Shown piece by piece: positions 1 to 11,052 of a stretch of DNA of 64,000 nucleotides. How positions within the stretch are numbered: position 1 is the stretch's first letter; each line of letters opens with the position of its first letter. Where the stretch lies: assembly GCA_047495785.1 (NCBI GenBank), contig JBLDXI010000020.1, positions 2,170,001 to 2,234,000 on the forward strand, read 5' to 3'. The notes under the pieces were generated by a model. It had not been told where the DNA came from. It saw only the letters and a program-made list of their open reading frames with translations, and ran no database searches. The DNA comes from Lepidodermella squamata (lineage: Eukaryota > Gastrotricha). The position numbers were made by a program, and so were the translations under genes.

Positions 1-841
1 TCGCATTTTGAGTACAACCTGGTGGATACCTGTTCTCAGGTGAATACGGGTCGAAAAATACCAATGGTAGGGCAATGAATAAGTAATTTGGTCCAGTTGC
101 TCCTCCAAGGTAGGCATAACAAAGGAAAAGAATCAATCGCGAGACTTCTGTGAACAAAATTGTGATGATTCTTGTATCTGTATCGAGAAGCGGCGCTACA
201 GTTTCTGCATTGATGTCGTAGAGATTTCCGAACCAGGTGACTTCAATGCCAAGCTTCGTAGCGGCCGAGTAGTAAGCTAGGGCGTTGTAGAACTGATTCG
301 CATTGCCGGCGAAGCTCAGGATTCCTAACTGTTTCCAAGCAGCAACTTTGCGAATGTACTGAATTTGAATGAATGGCAGAGAGTCGTATGAAATTCGATT
401 GCGGTAGAGATTAGGATAGTTCTTCCTGTTAGCCGTGAACGCCACCCCTCCGCAATGAGTTGCGAACTGTACGAAATTGTTCGCCCGAGCTGCTCTAGCA
501 ACCACTTGGCACGATAGAAATGTTCCGATGAATACCGGGGAGACAAAGTTACTGCTACCTGAATCTACCCCGAAGTCACGCAAAAAATCGACGAAACCTC
601 TCGGAACAAACCGTACGACTTCGCCTTCATCGCGATAGACCATGTCGATTTTGTAGCCCGGTAGGAATCTCTCCGCGTTCGAGTTGAACCAGTTGACGGC
701 GACATCCATAGAGGCCTGGCAGATTTTACCATCCCTTGGCGCGTTGCCAGAAAATGGTATGATAGCTAACATTTTCAGGCTAACATTTCCCTGGACGAAA
801 TGAAGTTCCAAAGACACCAATGCAAGTAAGGCGGCGAACAT
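1..841 (-). CDS. Class C GPCR (GABA-B-like), ligand-binding half, copy 1, cut by window edge
   Basis: Seen: an open frame runs from an ATG at 841 leftwards to position 1 without a stop (280 codons) and continues outside the window. After a short hydrophobic leader come segments typical of a periplasmic-binding-protein-like (ANF-receptor) domain: DGKICQASMDVAVNWFN, a YRDEGE stretch, SPVFIGTFLSCQVVARAAR, and WKQLGILSFAGN. It is nearly identical to 8771-9614, including codons, and the upstream flank is also duplicated. Known: class C receptors bind their ligand in such an extracellular Venus-flytrap domain; GABA-B types lack the cysteine-rich linker found in glutamate receptors. Inferred: a plasma-membrane receptor and recent duplicate of the gene at 7176-9614. 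Whether its 7TM half is intact cannot be seen. Confidence 0.85.
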   Translation of the reverse strand, partial: MFAALLALVSLELHFVQGNVSLKMLAIIPFSGNAPRDGKICQASMDVAVNWFNSNAERFLPGYKIDMVYRDEGEVVRFVPRGFVDFLRDFGVDSGSSNFVSPVFIGTFLSCQVVARAARANNFVQFATHCGGVAFTANRKNYPNLYRNRISYDSLPFIQIQYIRKVAAWKQLGILSFAGNANQFYNALAYYSAATKLGIEVTWFGNLYDINAETVAPLLDTDTRIITILFTEVSRLILFLCYAYLGGATGPNYLFIALPLVFFDPYSPENRYPPGCTQNA

Positions 842-1606
842 GTATTCCTTCGGTATATCCACGAAAAGCGATATTTTAAAATTCGATGTAATCAAGGTTC
901 AAGGTTTCAAGGTAATTTTGCTGAGATTTTGTAGAATCTTTATCCAAAAGATATTTTAAGGATGCTTTTAATAAAGATAAGTGTAAACACACGTCGACTG
1001 TCGCAGCACTTATAAATAATTAAACTGGCTTCGACCCTAGTTAGGAAATTATAGACCAAGTTGAGATTTTACTTCAATACCTTGTCACCACTTTTCATCT
1101 CTCTCTTTGATTGGTCCATGCGAAGGAGAAATCAATAATAGTTCTCTACCCACTTAGGCTTAATTCTTAGACAAGTTGGACTCCTTGATGAAACCAATAT
1201 GTACTTAGTGTCAATGCGAGTAAAAATGCGCTGGGGGTATAGATTATGAGAATATTGATGAAAATAAAAAAACGATGGAAACGATTGAAAGCAAGGAAAA
1301 GAATTATGCTCAACCTTGCGGAACAAAATCCTACGTCTCTCATGGCCAGCTAAGGAAATTTACCGCTTCACTGGATTATAACTCGGATTATAACGGACGA
1401 CACATACCGCAAAATCTTTCGGGTGAAATTGGAAATCTGGAAAGCTGAATTCTCAAATTTCACACCAGAACCCGCTAACTATTCGCTATAACTCTCAATT
1501 CAATAAAGGAACTGAACTTCATTAATTATTAATTAAGAAAAGTCGGGCACGCATGATTGAAATCATCTCGAAGAAGCGGAAGCTCTAGAAAATGACATTA
1601 GTTATA

Positions 1607-1642
1607 GGTACTATTAAGAATGTCGACATTCTTAATAGTACC
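1607..1642. repeat. 36-bp perfect palindrome without spacer
   Basis: The half-site GGTACTATTAAGAATGTC is followed immediately by its exact reverse complement, centred on GTCGAC. All 18 base pairs match. No function is evident; it could be a transposon footprint or an assembly artefact. Confidence 0.9.
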
Positions 1643-1793
1643 TCAGAACGATTAAGCAAACGCAGCTAGGTAATCCTTAGAATCTTGAAAATCAACTTAT
1701 CGACAATTGAGCGATTGAGCGTAGGGAAAATCTTACGCCGGTACCAAATTTCATTTAATTCAATACCTAACCATTTTATTCGTTATTTAACTG

Positions 1794-1842
1794 GTTAGGG
1801 TTAGGGTTAAGAGTTAGATTTGGGTTGGGTTAGGGTTGACGG
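1794..1842. repeat. Short degenerate TTAGGG-like interstitial telomere tract
   Basis: Two exact GGTTAG-register units are followed by decayed variants (TTAAGAG, TTGGG, TTAGGG). The tract is too short and degenerate to be a chromosome end and lies between genes. A related tract in the opposite strand sense lies at 32813-32920. Confidence 0.6.
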
Positions 1843-3959
1843 CGGGCTTAAACTTGTGGATTTTGAACTGATTGGAATAATTTGGCAATGATTTCACTGT
1901 ATCCCTTGAGCGCTTCACCAGGTGATAGAAGAAGTTTGAAATGTTATTTGGAGGAAATTTCGTCGACAGATCTAGGCAATCCTCTGCAATTACGAGGGGG
2001 GTAACACTCCAACAAGATCGCTCGGAGGTCAATGGAACTTCAGTAAATAGCCGGAAACAATAGAAAACTGCTAGCCCATACAACATTGGTTTATAAAAAC
2101 TGCAATCATTCCAGAAAATTCTAATTCCACGCGTAATGGGCGTGTTCTCTCTACTTGTACTTAATCTGTGGGGACAACCTAGGTTGCATCTACTAAGACG
2201 TAATAATCCGCGATGAATTATGGAAAATGGAGACAGTAAATGAAAAAATTGGATTTTAAGCTCTTTAATAATTCATTCTGGTGGACAGAATGAATCAGCT
2301 GTTTTTTTGTGAAGTAACATCGCGCCGAATGACTGAACACTAAAAATAGTGTTACATACACGAACGGTAGGTTTTGCAGAGCAAATATCGCCATGAGCAT
2401 CATAGCCTGATTCAGGCAAATTACTGTTGACTAAGCCAGATTGAATTCTTGACTAAAAGAAGTCAATATGCTTGCATCAGATTAAACGATTGAAAAAGTT
2501 ATCAAAAAGAGAGTGTGCCTTAACGTTGATCGAAAGAAGTACAAAAATCTTGTGGGCCATAACAATTGCTATGTCGTACCGTGAAACACCGGAAAAACTT
2601 CGTCATTTTTGTAATTTATTGGGATTAGAGTTCTGTACCAACTTTTTGCACTCTTTCAAACGAGACCAGGCTCTCGTATTCCCTGGACCTTTTTACAAGG
2701 TCACCTAGCTGAATAGCCGCTGCTCAGAGGTTATCAGAAGCTCAACGCTCAACATCATCAACCAGTATATCTGGCCGATGTTAGTTGTCCAACTTCAAAC
2801 AGCCCCGCTTTCCAAACGGCCAGCTCCTCGAAGACATCTACCGACTTGTCAGAAGTGCAGTAAAAAGCAAGCGCTCGCCTTCAACGTTCATATAAGCTAT
2901 AGAAAGTGTATAGAAAATGTATTGTCGTGTGCTGTTGAGAGCGGACGACATTACTTTTTCTCTCATCACTTGAAGGTGTTCAATAGGTTCAACCACAGTT
3001 TTTCACATTCCCTAGTAGAGCACAAGTAGAGCTTACTTCGGAAGTAAGAAATGGTCGCAGATAATACGATGGTTATATACGCATTTTCAGTCTTTTCACT
3101 CCACCATTCACCCCACTTAACCACGTTTTCCACGATTTGCGTTATCCATTCGGTCACGGACTGCGGCAAAAAGACGATAGAGATAAGGAGTCATACCATT
3201 TCAATCACTGGCATTTGTAGAATCTGTGGTAAAGATGCGCTTTCTCATCATCTTTATCAACACTCATACTCACTTGCGTCCTAAACATTGTCATGGTAAA
3301 ATCAGTGGATTTTGCCAACTGCTAATATGGAATGCCCTTTTTGAGATTATAACAGATGTAACGAACTGAGTTGATGTTTATAAGATCATCACAAAAAGTG
3401 CAGTCAGGTGGGAGGGTCCTAGATAGAAACGTTGTCTGTTAGCTTGAATTGGACTCTGAGTCCAAATCTCACTAGCCAACTCGCACTTTTGGCAATTTTT
3501 GATAACCTATTTATAGCTCAAGCGTAGAATGCAGCGAAACTCACATAACCGCCTCTCAGTTCTTAAATTTTAAGCAATTTAGTAATGATATATGAAAATC
3601 TTTGGTTGGCCTATTCAATCAGCCCAGCTAATCGTCACTCTTATTTCAGGTCTCACGTCCAAGATTACATACTTAATGTGCTGATTAGATTTTTAAATAT
3701 TTCTCTCGAATGATTTTATGATGGAAGACCGCCAAGTTTAAACTCCACTAAAGCCCACTGAAACCCCACACAAAAAAAGGAAAATGATCTGCTAGTATTT
3801 ATCGGGCATTATTGTAATCAAAGCTGCCCAAATCAACAGCCTAGTAAAAATGAAGGACTAAAATAGGTTTCTAATTTCTAATCGAGCTAAATCAGCAATT
3901 AACAATTTTGCATTAATTCGTTTTGAATCTAAGTTTTATCTTAGAGATTTATCGGAAAG

Positions 3960-5144
3960 ATGAAGGTCGAGCCTGTCCAGTTTGAAAAGATTACGTCGAT
4001 GATTACAGCGATCAACCAAACCAGCCACGACTTATTAAGCGGCTTAATCCCAATCAGGGAAACGAATTTGACTGAATATCAATACTTGATCCTTATATCA
4101 ACCGCAACTGCCATGTTATTCGCTGTTGCTTCGAACATATCAGTGCTAGCTTTCGGCAGACGCTTTCATTGTGGTAGCTCTAAATCGACAAGGTCAATAC
4201 ATTCCAGCATTTCTACTTATATCTCAGTGCTATCTCTGAATGATTTGATCATGTCGTTGTTGATTGGACCGCTCGTTTTCACTGTCGTCCTGTTCGAGGG
4301 AAAATGGATTTTCGGTGGTTTAGTCTGCAAGGTGCGCGAGCCGATTTTGAATGGAGTCGTTGGCTTGTCATGCTCTTTGATGATGATCATCGCAATGAAA
4401 CGGCACCAGCTGGTGTTATCGGAGTCGCTCAGCTTTAGGAGTACTGGCAGCGTAACTTCACGGTCAAGTTTTATGCCAGGGTCCCGTCGCAGTGCTTATG
4501 TCAGAATTCTCATCGTCAGCCTAATTCACTGCGCTATGAATATCCCTCTACTTTGGACAGCGGAAGAATTGGAAATCATAATACCCATTCCGAATTTCAG
4601 CGATCCTGGCGCATTTACGGCTATATCAATCGGGAAATTCTGCGTACAGAGTTGGAACTCTCAAATCACCTTCGTCGTTTTCAGATTGGTTCATTTCACC
4701 ATATCATCCCTGATTCCACTCACCGTTACTTTTGTTCTGCATCTCAAAATAATTCATCATCTTCGAAACAGAATGCCGAGCTTCATCTTGAGCAACAGAT
4801 TGGCCCAGTTAAGACGCACGAAACGAACCCTACTAGTCGTCGTCATTGTTTTCGCACTTTGTTGGCTTCCTCATCAAACTCTGACGTTCATCATTGATCA
4901 ATATCAATGATCAATATCATTGAATATTTCAGGAGAAATGCATGAAATGCTGCTAGCTGAGAGCTTGCCCTCCATCGTTTGCTGCTTCAAGATCATGACA
5001 ATTCTTCAAGCTGGCATCAACCCATTACTCTACAGCTGTAACCTGAGTCAAAGATTGACATCACGTATTACACGGAATTCGATATTCCGCTCAACGGTGT
5101 TGAGATCACTAGGGTCATCGAGTAATAAGGCCACAGCAAATTAG
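3960..5144 (+). pseudogene. Rhodopsin-class (peptide-receptor-like) GPCR with in-frame stop before TM7
   Basis: Seen: from the ATG at 3960 a frame runs through TM1 (SNISVL with the conserved Asn), TM2 (LNDLIMSL with Asp), the W-x-F-G-x3-C extracellular-loop-1 motif, and TM6 (FALCWLPHQ). TGA follows at 4908-4910. The same frame resumes with TM7 (INPLLYS, the NPxxY motif) and ends at 5142-5144. At the end of TM3 the usual DRY is KRH. Known: this layout fits class A neuropeptide receptors, plasma-membrane G-protein couplers. The TM6-TM7 distance is about 12 residues longer than normal. A GT at 4886 and a TTTCAG ending at 4932 could mark an intron, but removing those 47 nt shifts the frame. So it is a pseudogene, a gene with one sequencing error, or one with unusual splicing. 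The ligand is unknown. Confidence 0.75.
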
Positions 5145-6347
5145 TTCAAGCGTGCGGGGAGAAATTACGGATCAACGCGAGTACAATTACTAACCCTGAT
5201 TTTGGTAAAATCTTGAATTTGTGATTCTTAAAAATAATTATTCCGCATCATTCTATTACAATTCATCTGGTTAATAAATTGCTGTCAAATTTCAAAAATC
5301 AAGTGAGCTCATGTCCTTCAGCTATCAATAACATACATTGAGTGTGGTCAAGGATCATCTACGTGTTACGTGTAAACATCCCGTGAACCGAGACGTTCCC
5401 TCCGATGTCATAATCGTGCAAACGAGGTCTCCTCCGTTTTTAAATATAAAAATATAATGAAATAATTTCAACGAGGGAGATTAAGCCTTGCTCATAGCAT
5501 GTCCCACTTCGTTTACCTAATGTAGATTGAGAGTGAAGCGCGATGCCCGTTTTAGCAATACTTTCGCTAATTTCTGGAGCAATTATGTCAATGTCTCATG
5601 CTCTTTGCTACAGTTTGTCCTAAATAATGCACGTGCTCCCTGGTAATTGTATATTTGAATCGCGGAACCACGTATTTTGGGTGTTCTGACATCGTCTCGA
5701 ACTCAAAGTATATGGTAACGCCCACTCTGTGATCTCTTTGTGTTGTCTGTCTGGCAATCGAAAATAGATCAAGCGTAACAGCGATCGGCACGACAGCTTC
5801 CGGCGGGTTTTGTGACCTACTATGTTACTTGCTATTGCACGTCAAGTACTTCTCTAACACTTGACAGACAGTCGGGCAATAACATAGTTTTCCTAACATA
5901 CATACTAGCATAGTTTTCATCATAATAAGATAAAACGAACTGCTGTAACCAGAATTTGAGTTGGCAACCGATTAATAAGGTTCTGCTTGAACGGATTCTT
6001 CCTATCAAAAAGTGATGAATTTGGTGTAGCTGCGATAGATGTTGTGTATCATGAAGGAAAAGAGCGTTTTCATTATGAGAAATAGATTTGTTTAGTCAAG
6101 TTGGTTTCATTTTTCAGTCTTCTAGGATCCCATGTAGAACGCGAATGGGATCCATGTTGTAAGATGACGCGGCACAAGATGTGGCAGTTTAACATGACTT
6201 TGTTGTTCATCCGATTGTGCCAACATGTTTTTGTGTAAGCTTCAGTGACATTTCCTGTTGTTGCGGATCACATCCGAAATATGACGCCTTATAAGATTCC
6301 AGTGGTAAAAATGAAACTCACCGTTTAAAATCAAACAAAAAGCTAAG
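5145..6347. other. Intergenic region, nothing recognised
   Basis: AT-rich DNA between the rhodopsin-type receptor and the first C-type lectin. Only short open frames without domain signals occur. The last few hundred bases presumably contain the lectin promoter; I could not place a TATA box. Confidence 0.5.
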
Positions 6348-7012
6348 ATGGCTAACATTACCATTGTTATTCTAATTTGTCTTGCCCCAGCATTAGTTCT
6401 TGGGGGTCGGTTGAAACCGGGCGGCTTGTTAGGTGACCGTAATAGACCCGGAGCTGGTGCTGGATCTCAAGCCTCTGCCAATCGCCCACTGGCAAGTCCC
6501 GGGGGAACCAGGAAAGGTTGTTTTGAGCTTTTATCTTGCTTTATACATGAGTGGGATTGCTTTTCAGTTTTCAGATACATTCAAGGCTTCTTCGATTGGA
6601 ACAGGGCTTCAGAGCAATGCCGCAACGTCAATGGCCGTTTAGCTGTCGTTGAAACGCAGCAACAACACGAAGAAATTAAACGAATTCTCGGCAATAACTG
6701 GGCATGGATTGGTTTGCAAAAGGTAGTTGCTGATTTACTTTGACCACTGAACACTTGTTTGCCCTCTTGCATAGAATCCAACGTGGCGATGGGTTTCCGG
6801 TCGTGAGATGCGCCTAGCTAGTGCCTTTTCTGCTTGGACATCAGGTTTGTAAATTTCACCGCATTGAATTCAACATTCAGACTTGAGTTCTGATACTACC
6901 TCTAGGTCAACCGAGCAGCAGGAGAGAGGACATGTGCGCATTTCATAAGGACGGTCACTGGGAAGAGGACCCGTGTCGACGCCATCACAACGCAATTTGC
7001 GAAGTACTATAG
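6348..7012 (+). CDS. Secreted single-domain C-type lectin, 4 exons
   Basis: Seen: exons 6348-6516, 6568-6722, 6775-6844 and 6906-7012 join in frame to 166 aa; introns are 51-61 nt with GT-AG ends. Residues 1-19 form a signal peptide, followed by a Gly/Arg/Pro-rich linker and one C-type lectin domain. Motifs are FFDWNRASEQC, GRLAVVET, the core WAWIGLQK, WRWVSG, and the closing DPCRRHHNAICE. Known: such proteins are secreted carbohydrate or pattern binders. The usual EPN or QPD sugar-selecting triplet is not intact (QPS at the exon 3/4 junction), so calcium-dependent sugar binding is doubtful. A poly(A) signal AATAAA lies near 7068. It resembles the lectin at 12713-13230 and is probably a paralogue. 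Role inferred: immunity or extracellular binding. Confidence 0.88.
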
Positions 7013-7175
7013 TTCAAAGTTGTTGAACAAATTGTACGCACCAAACCTTTGTAAATTCGAGGAAGCATCAATAAAATAGCTCTTTGTTCGATTGTTATAT
7101 CTCAAATGTTTATTACTTCAAACGTGTAGAACAGAAATCCTATCGATTCAAAGCCTATTACACGCAATGTTTCAG

Positions 7176-9614
7176 TTAGCTTGGTCCAGGAAGAGGTGGG
7201 CGTCTACGGGATTTTATAAAGGGGTAAAAGCCAGCTAAGCTTGTAGAATTTCCAAGAACAAGGGCTCCAAATGACAGGATTGAAACCTGCAGGGTAAGCT
7301 GTGAGGCAGGAACAATAAGCATCAGAAAGAGAATTGTTACTGACATTGTCGCTTGATTCATAAACGCCACTAGGATAGAAACAAATTCAGTCCTGAGCAT
7401 ATCATCAAAAGCCACGTAGCGAAGTTGAATCGCGAAGAAAAAATCGGCAAGTAGCATCAGAATGTGGTAACAGGCGATTCCTATTACCCAAAACCATCCG
7501 CGAGACGACTCACAGGCATATTTAACGTAGACGAAATAGGCATCTTCCACGGAGTCAAACACAACTTGAGACCTATGCTGGAGCATCTTTATAGGACTGA
7601 CAATGAGCCAAGCAGTTAGTAACGATGAACTGATTGCTACGGTACCTAATGAGGCTATTGGAGTCCATATATCTCTATTTTTGCCCGTAATTGATACTCT
7701 TTTGATTACTTCGACCTGGGCATGCGACCGAATGCTCGGTCTTACCGAATTTGAGCCTTTGGCGCGCGAAATTTTACTGCTCTGTTTATGGGTTGGAGAC
7801 GTGGCACCACCAGAGCCGTTAGAAAAGACCGAGTTAATTGCAGAATAAAAACCTCCACCCGTGTATCTTTGATGTTTTTTACCTGCCTTGCTCCTAGTTC
7901 CCGATGCTTCCCAGAAATCCTGAACAATTTTGTAAAGAATCGCAGATCTGGAAAATACACTGCTATATTGTAATGAAACGCCGATCGTCAGTAAGATGGC
8001 CTTGAAAGGGCAAATTAAACCTGATAATTCCTTTTCGTCCATAGCAAACAAGAAGCCGGAAAGATTTAGGATTACCCCGCCCATCAGCATTGTCGTGTTC
8101 TTCATGAAATGCAATCTGCCTCGTTCGATTGCAAGGCCAGCAAATGCGGCAATGTGCCCGATGAATCCCGTAAGAGACAATGTTGTAATAAGCCAAAACA
8201 AAGATGGTGGAAATGCATACACTGTAACATTGAATACAGACAAATCATTCGGAGCTCGGCCGGTATTTCGATGCCAGATAACTGGCGCGTATTGTTCGAT
8301 GCTGTAAGCGTCGAAGTCGAAGATTCTCGAAGCGTTTGATCCCAAGTAGGAGATTTTATGAGTAACTCGCATGGAGTTGTTGATCCACTGACTTGCGTAT
8401 TGAGGCTCAAAGTCGTATTCAATTCGTTCCGAAAACTTGAGGCGACCAACACGAAGTCCGACTATGTCGAGCTTTGATGCAGTCTCGTTCACAACCATCA
8501 TCACTTAGTCACGCTTAACTTTGAAATCTGACGTAGTCAAGTTTTTAGCTCTTAGAGCCATCTCACTGTTACTAAGAGTTACCAAGGCCTGCAACATAGT
8601 ATCGTGGCATCGATGCCTTTGAATGTAGTCAGGGGATCGGCTGTTACTGGTCAACTTGTCGAGCATAGTCTCAAACTCTGCTAAATCATAGCCAAGATTC
8701 GTTTTGCCAAAGTTGGTGTAGGCGATTTCGGAAGGACCAAGCCAAATTGTTCGTTTAACTTGTTCTGCCATCGCATTTTGAGTACAACCTGGTGGATACC
8801 TGTTCTCAGGTGAATACGGGTCGAAAAATACTAATGGTAGGGCAATGAATAAGTAATTTGGTCCAGTTGCTCCTCCAAGGTAGGCATAGCAAAGGAAAAG
8901 AATCAATCGCGAGACTTCTGTGAACAAAATTGTAATTATTCTTGTGTCTGTTTCGAGAAGCGGCGCTACAGTGTCTGCATTGATGTCGTAGAGATTTCCG
9001 AACCAGGTGACTTCGATGCCAAGCTTCGTAGCAGCTGAGTAGTAAGCCAAGGCGTTGTAGAACTGATTCGCATTGCCCGCAAAGCTCAGTATTCCTAACT
9101 GCTTCCAGGCAGCAACTTTGCGAATGAACTGAATTTGAATGAATGGCAGAGAGTCGTATGAAATTCGATTGCGATAGAGATTAGGATAGTTCCTCCTGTT
9201 AGCAGTGAATGCCACCCCTCCGCAATGAGTTGCGAACTGTACGAAATTGTTGGCCCGAGCTGCTCTGGCAACCACTTGGCACGATAGAAATGTTCCGATG
9301 AATACCGGGGAGACAAAGTTACTGCTACCTGAATCTATCCCGAAATCTCGCAGATAGTCGATAAACCCTTTCGGAACAAACTTCACGACTTCACCTTCAT
9401 CGCGGTAGATCATGTCGATTTTGTAACCCGGTAGGTATCTCTCCGCGTTCGAGTTAAACCAGTTGACGGCGACATCCATAGAGGCCTGGCAGATCTTACC
9501 ATCCCTTGGCGCGTTGCCGGTAAATGGAATGAAAGCTAACATTTTCAAGTCCTTTCCCTGGGCTAAATGAAGTCCAAGTTTCAAAGATACTATTCCAAGT
9601 AAGACGGCGAACAT
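7176..9614 (-). CDS. Class C GPCR (GABA-B-like), copy 2, with one in-frame TAA between ectodomain and 7TM half
   Basis: Seen: a single frame on the minus strand from ATG 9614 to a stop at 7176 has one internal TAA at 8505-8507. The first 369 codons give a leader and an ANF-receptor-type ligand-binding domain. The remaining 443 give a short linker and a class C 7TM domain (start PPSLFWLITTLSL, then GGVILNLSGFLFAMDE, CPFKAILLTIGVSLQ, WFWVIGIACYHILM). There is a long Ser/Lys-rich loop between TM3 and TM4 and no cysteine-rich linker, as in GABA-B receptors. Downstream of the TAA the codons remain conserved. The TAA could lie in a 48-nt in-frame intron (8472-8519 on the minus strand, GTTAAG...CAAAG), be read through, or mark a dying gene. 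Alternatively the two halves are separate genes. The ligand is unknown; GABA is not implied. Confidence 0.8.
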
Positions 9615-9975
9615 CGTTTATTTTCTTTAGGGATAACGACGAAAATCGATGTCAAAATTAACAGATTTTCAGGTTGCTGAGATCTAAAATGAAGACCATA
9701 TGTAAAGCGTGGTGTTTTTTAATAAGGATAAGTATCAAAATACGTATACCTGCTTGTCACCGCACTTATTACTGATTGAATGTGGGATGTTGGCTTCGGC
9801 CCTAATTGGGAAATTATAGGCTATGTTGAGATTTTACTTCAATAACCTCTTTCTTTGATTGGACCGTGTGTTGGGGAAATCAATAGTTGGACTCAAGTTT
9901 GACTCATTGGTGCAGCCGTAATACAGTGTATCTCCAACAAGTAGCGATAAGTGAAAATATTACAGTGAAAATCAC

Positions 9976-10128
9976 GTGATGTTAAGTGCCGGATGCGAAC
10001 TGCTGATTTCTCCATAATAATTTTCTCGCACCGTCACTTAAAGAAAAGGCGATGAACCCAAGTGATGTCAAGTACCGGATACAGAGCTATCACCGATCTC
10101 CATAATAATTTTATCGCGTTGATGAACC
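9976..10128. repeat. Imperfect tandem repeat, two units of about 86 bp
   Basis: The unit starting GTGATGTTAAGTGCCGGAT at 9976 recurs at 10062 with a few changes and a short deletion; both contain CTCCATAATAATTTT and end near GATGAACC. The second unit runs into the left terminal inverted repeat of the MULE element. The stretch 9615-9975 before it is the duplicated upstream flank of the GABA-B-like gene and holds no other gene. Confidence 0.65.
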
Positions 10129-10341
10129 ATTTTTTGCAAAGGCTAAATATAGTAACAACTTCTATTTTTAGAAGTAATATCAAATCATCGGAACATTAAA
10201 TACTTTTATCGTGCTAGTTTTGTCTTAAACCATCGGAACCATCGGAATATTTATTTTACCCATTGAAACCAATTAATTCATCGGAATAACACATTTATTC
10301 ATCGGAAAAACACATTTTCTCATCGGAAACACAGTGATACG

Positions 10342-10959
10342 TTATTCTACGTTGCGGCTGTTGCCACGGCCTCGACGACTTGAGGATTCGTCAACCGAAA
10401 TAGATGTAGCCACAAGTCCGCGACTGCGGCCACGCCTCGGCTCAATACTAGCTACAACAGTCGCCGGTTCATTAGATTGAGAAGAAGCAGGTTCCTCCGA
10501 CTGAACTCGAGCAATAGCAGCACCGCCCCTACCCCGCTTGCCACGAGTAGCTACAACAGCTGCTGGTTGAACGGGAGCCACAGCTAAGCCACGTCCGCGG
10601 CCACCACTGGCTACAGCAACACCCGAAGCCGGCTGAACAGGAGCTACAACAGCTGCTGGTTCTTGAACGGGAGCCACAGCTAAGCCACGTCCGCGGCCAC
10701 CCCGGGCTACAGCAACACCCGAAGCCGGCTGAACAGGAGCTACAACAGCACAACGGCCACCTTTACCCCGGCCTCCACGGCTTGGAGCTGGTGCCAACTG
10801 AGCAGCAGCAACTGAGGCACCTCGACCCCGACCACGCCCGGTACAACGAGCTCCAGAGCGGCCACCCCGCCCACGACTAGAAGAGCCACGGCCACGGTTA
10901 ACACCCGTTTCGTCAGCCTTGAGACGATTATTCAGCGACTCATTGCCGTTGAAATTGTC
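10342..10959 (-). CDS. RG/RGG- and Ala/Val/Pro-repeat open frame inside the MULE
   Basis: Seen: the frame is open from just after a TAA at 10960-10962 to a stop at 10342, about 200 codons, with no obvious ATG. It contains many Arg-Gly units (GRGRG, RGGRG) alternating with a repeated AVVAPVQPASGVAVA-type segment, and an acidic/Ser patch near the end. The strand and position are as expected for a C-terminal tail of the transposase at 11053-11487. Known: RGG tracts bind nucleic acids in many proteins; C-terminal RG tails on MULE proteins are not something I can cite. It could instead be a captured host exon. GC content is clearly higher than the surroundings. Confidence 0.5.
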   Translation of the reverse strand, partial: DNFNGNESLNNRLKADETGVNRGRGSSSRGRGGRSGARCTGRGRGRGASVAAAQLAPAPSRGGRGKGGRCAVVAPVQPASGVAVARGGRGRGLAVAPVQEPAAVVAPVQPASGVAVASGGRGRGLAVAPVQPAAVVATRGKRGRGGAAIARVQSEEPASSQSNEPATVVASIEPRRGRSRGLVATSISVDESSSRRGRGNSRNVE

Positions 10960-11052
10960 TTAACACGTCGGAATTGAATGAAACCGTCGGAAATTACCTC
11001 GTCGTAATCTCCCGCACAGTTGAATTCGACCCGCTATAATGGAAGATTATGT

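Larger units (their letters stand above)
842..3959. other. Intergenic region, no gene supported
   Basis: The first 300 bases resemble the flank upstream of the second GABA-B-like copy and probably contain a duplicated promoter. The rest is AT-rich, with only short unconvincing open frames on both strands. It contains a perfect palindrome and a short TTAGGG-like tract, listed separately. I see nothing else that can be called. Confidence 0.5.

Noticed and set aside
325-546. Open frame on the minus strand starting MSPRYSSEHFYRAKW
   Set aside because: Out-of-frame shadow of the GABA-B-like ectodomain; the same shadow appears at 9095-9316 in the second copy.
1814-2086. 90-codon minus-strand frame
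   Set aside because: Ends inside TTAGGG-like repeat and shows no family resemblance.
2466-3284. Cluster of short open frames on both strands
   Set aside because: No domain, no signal peptide, no splice-consistent continuation, and both strands are equally open.
4886-4932. 47-nt intron removing the TGA of the rhodopsin-type receptor
   Set aside because: Boundaries look good, but joining 4885 to 4933 gives an early stop; kept only as evidence of a possible base error.
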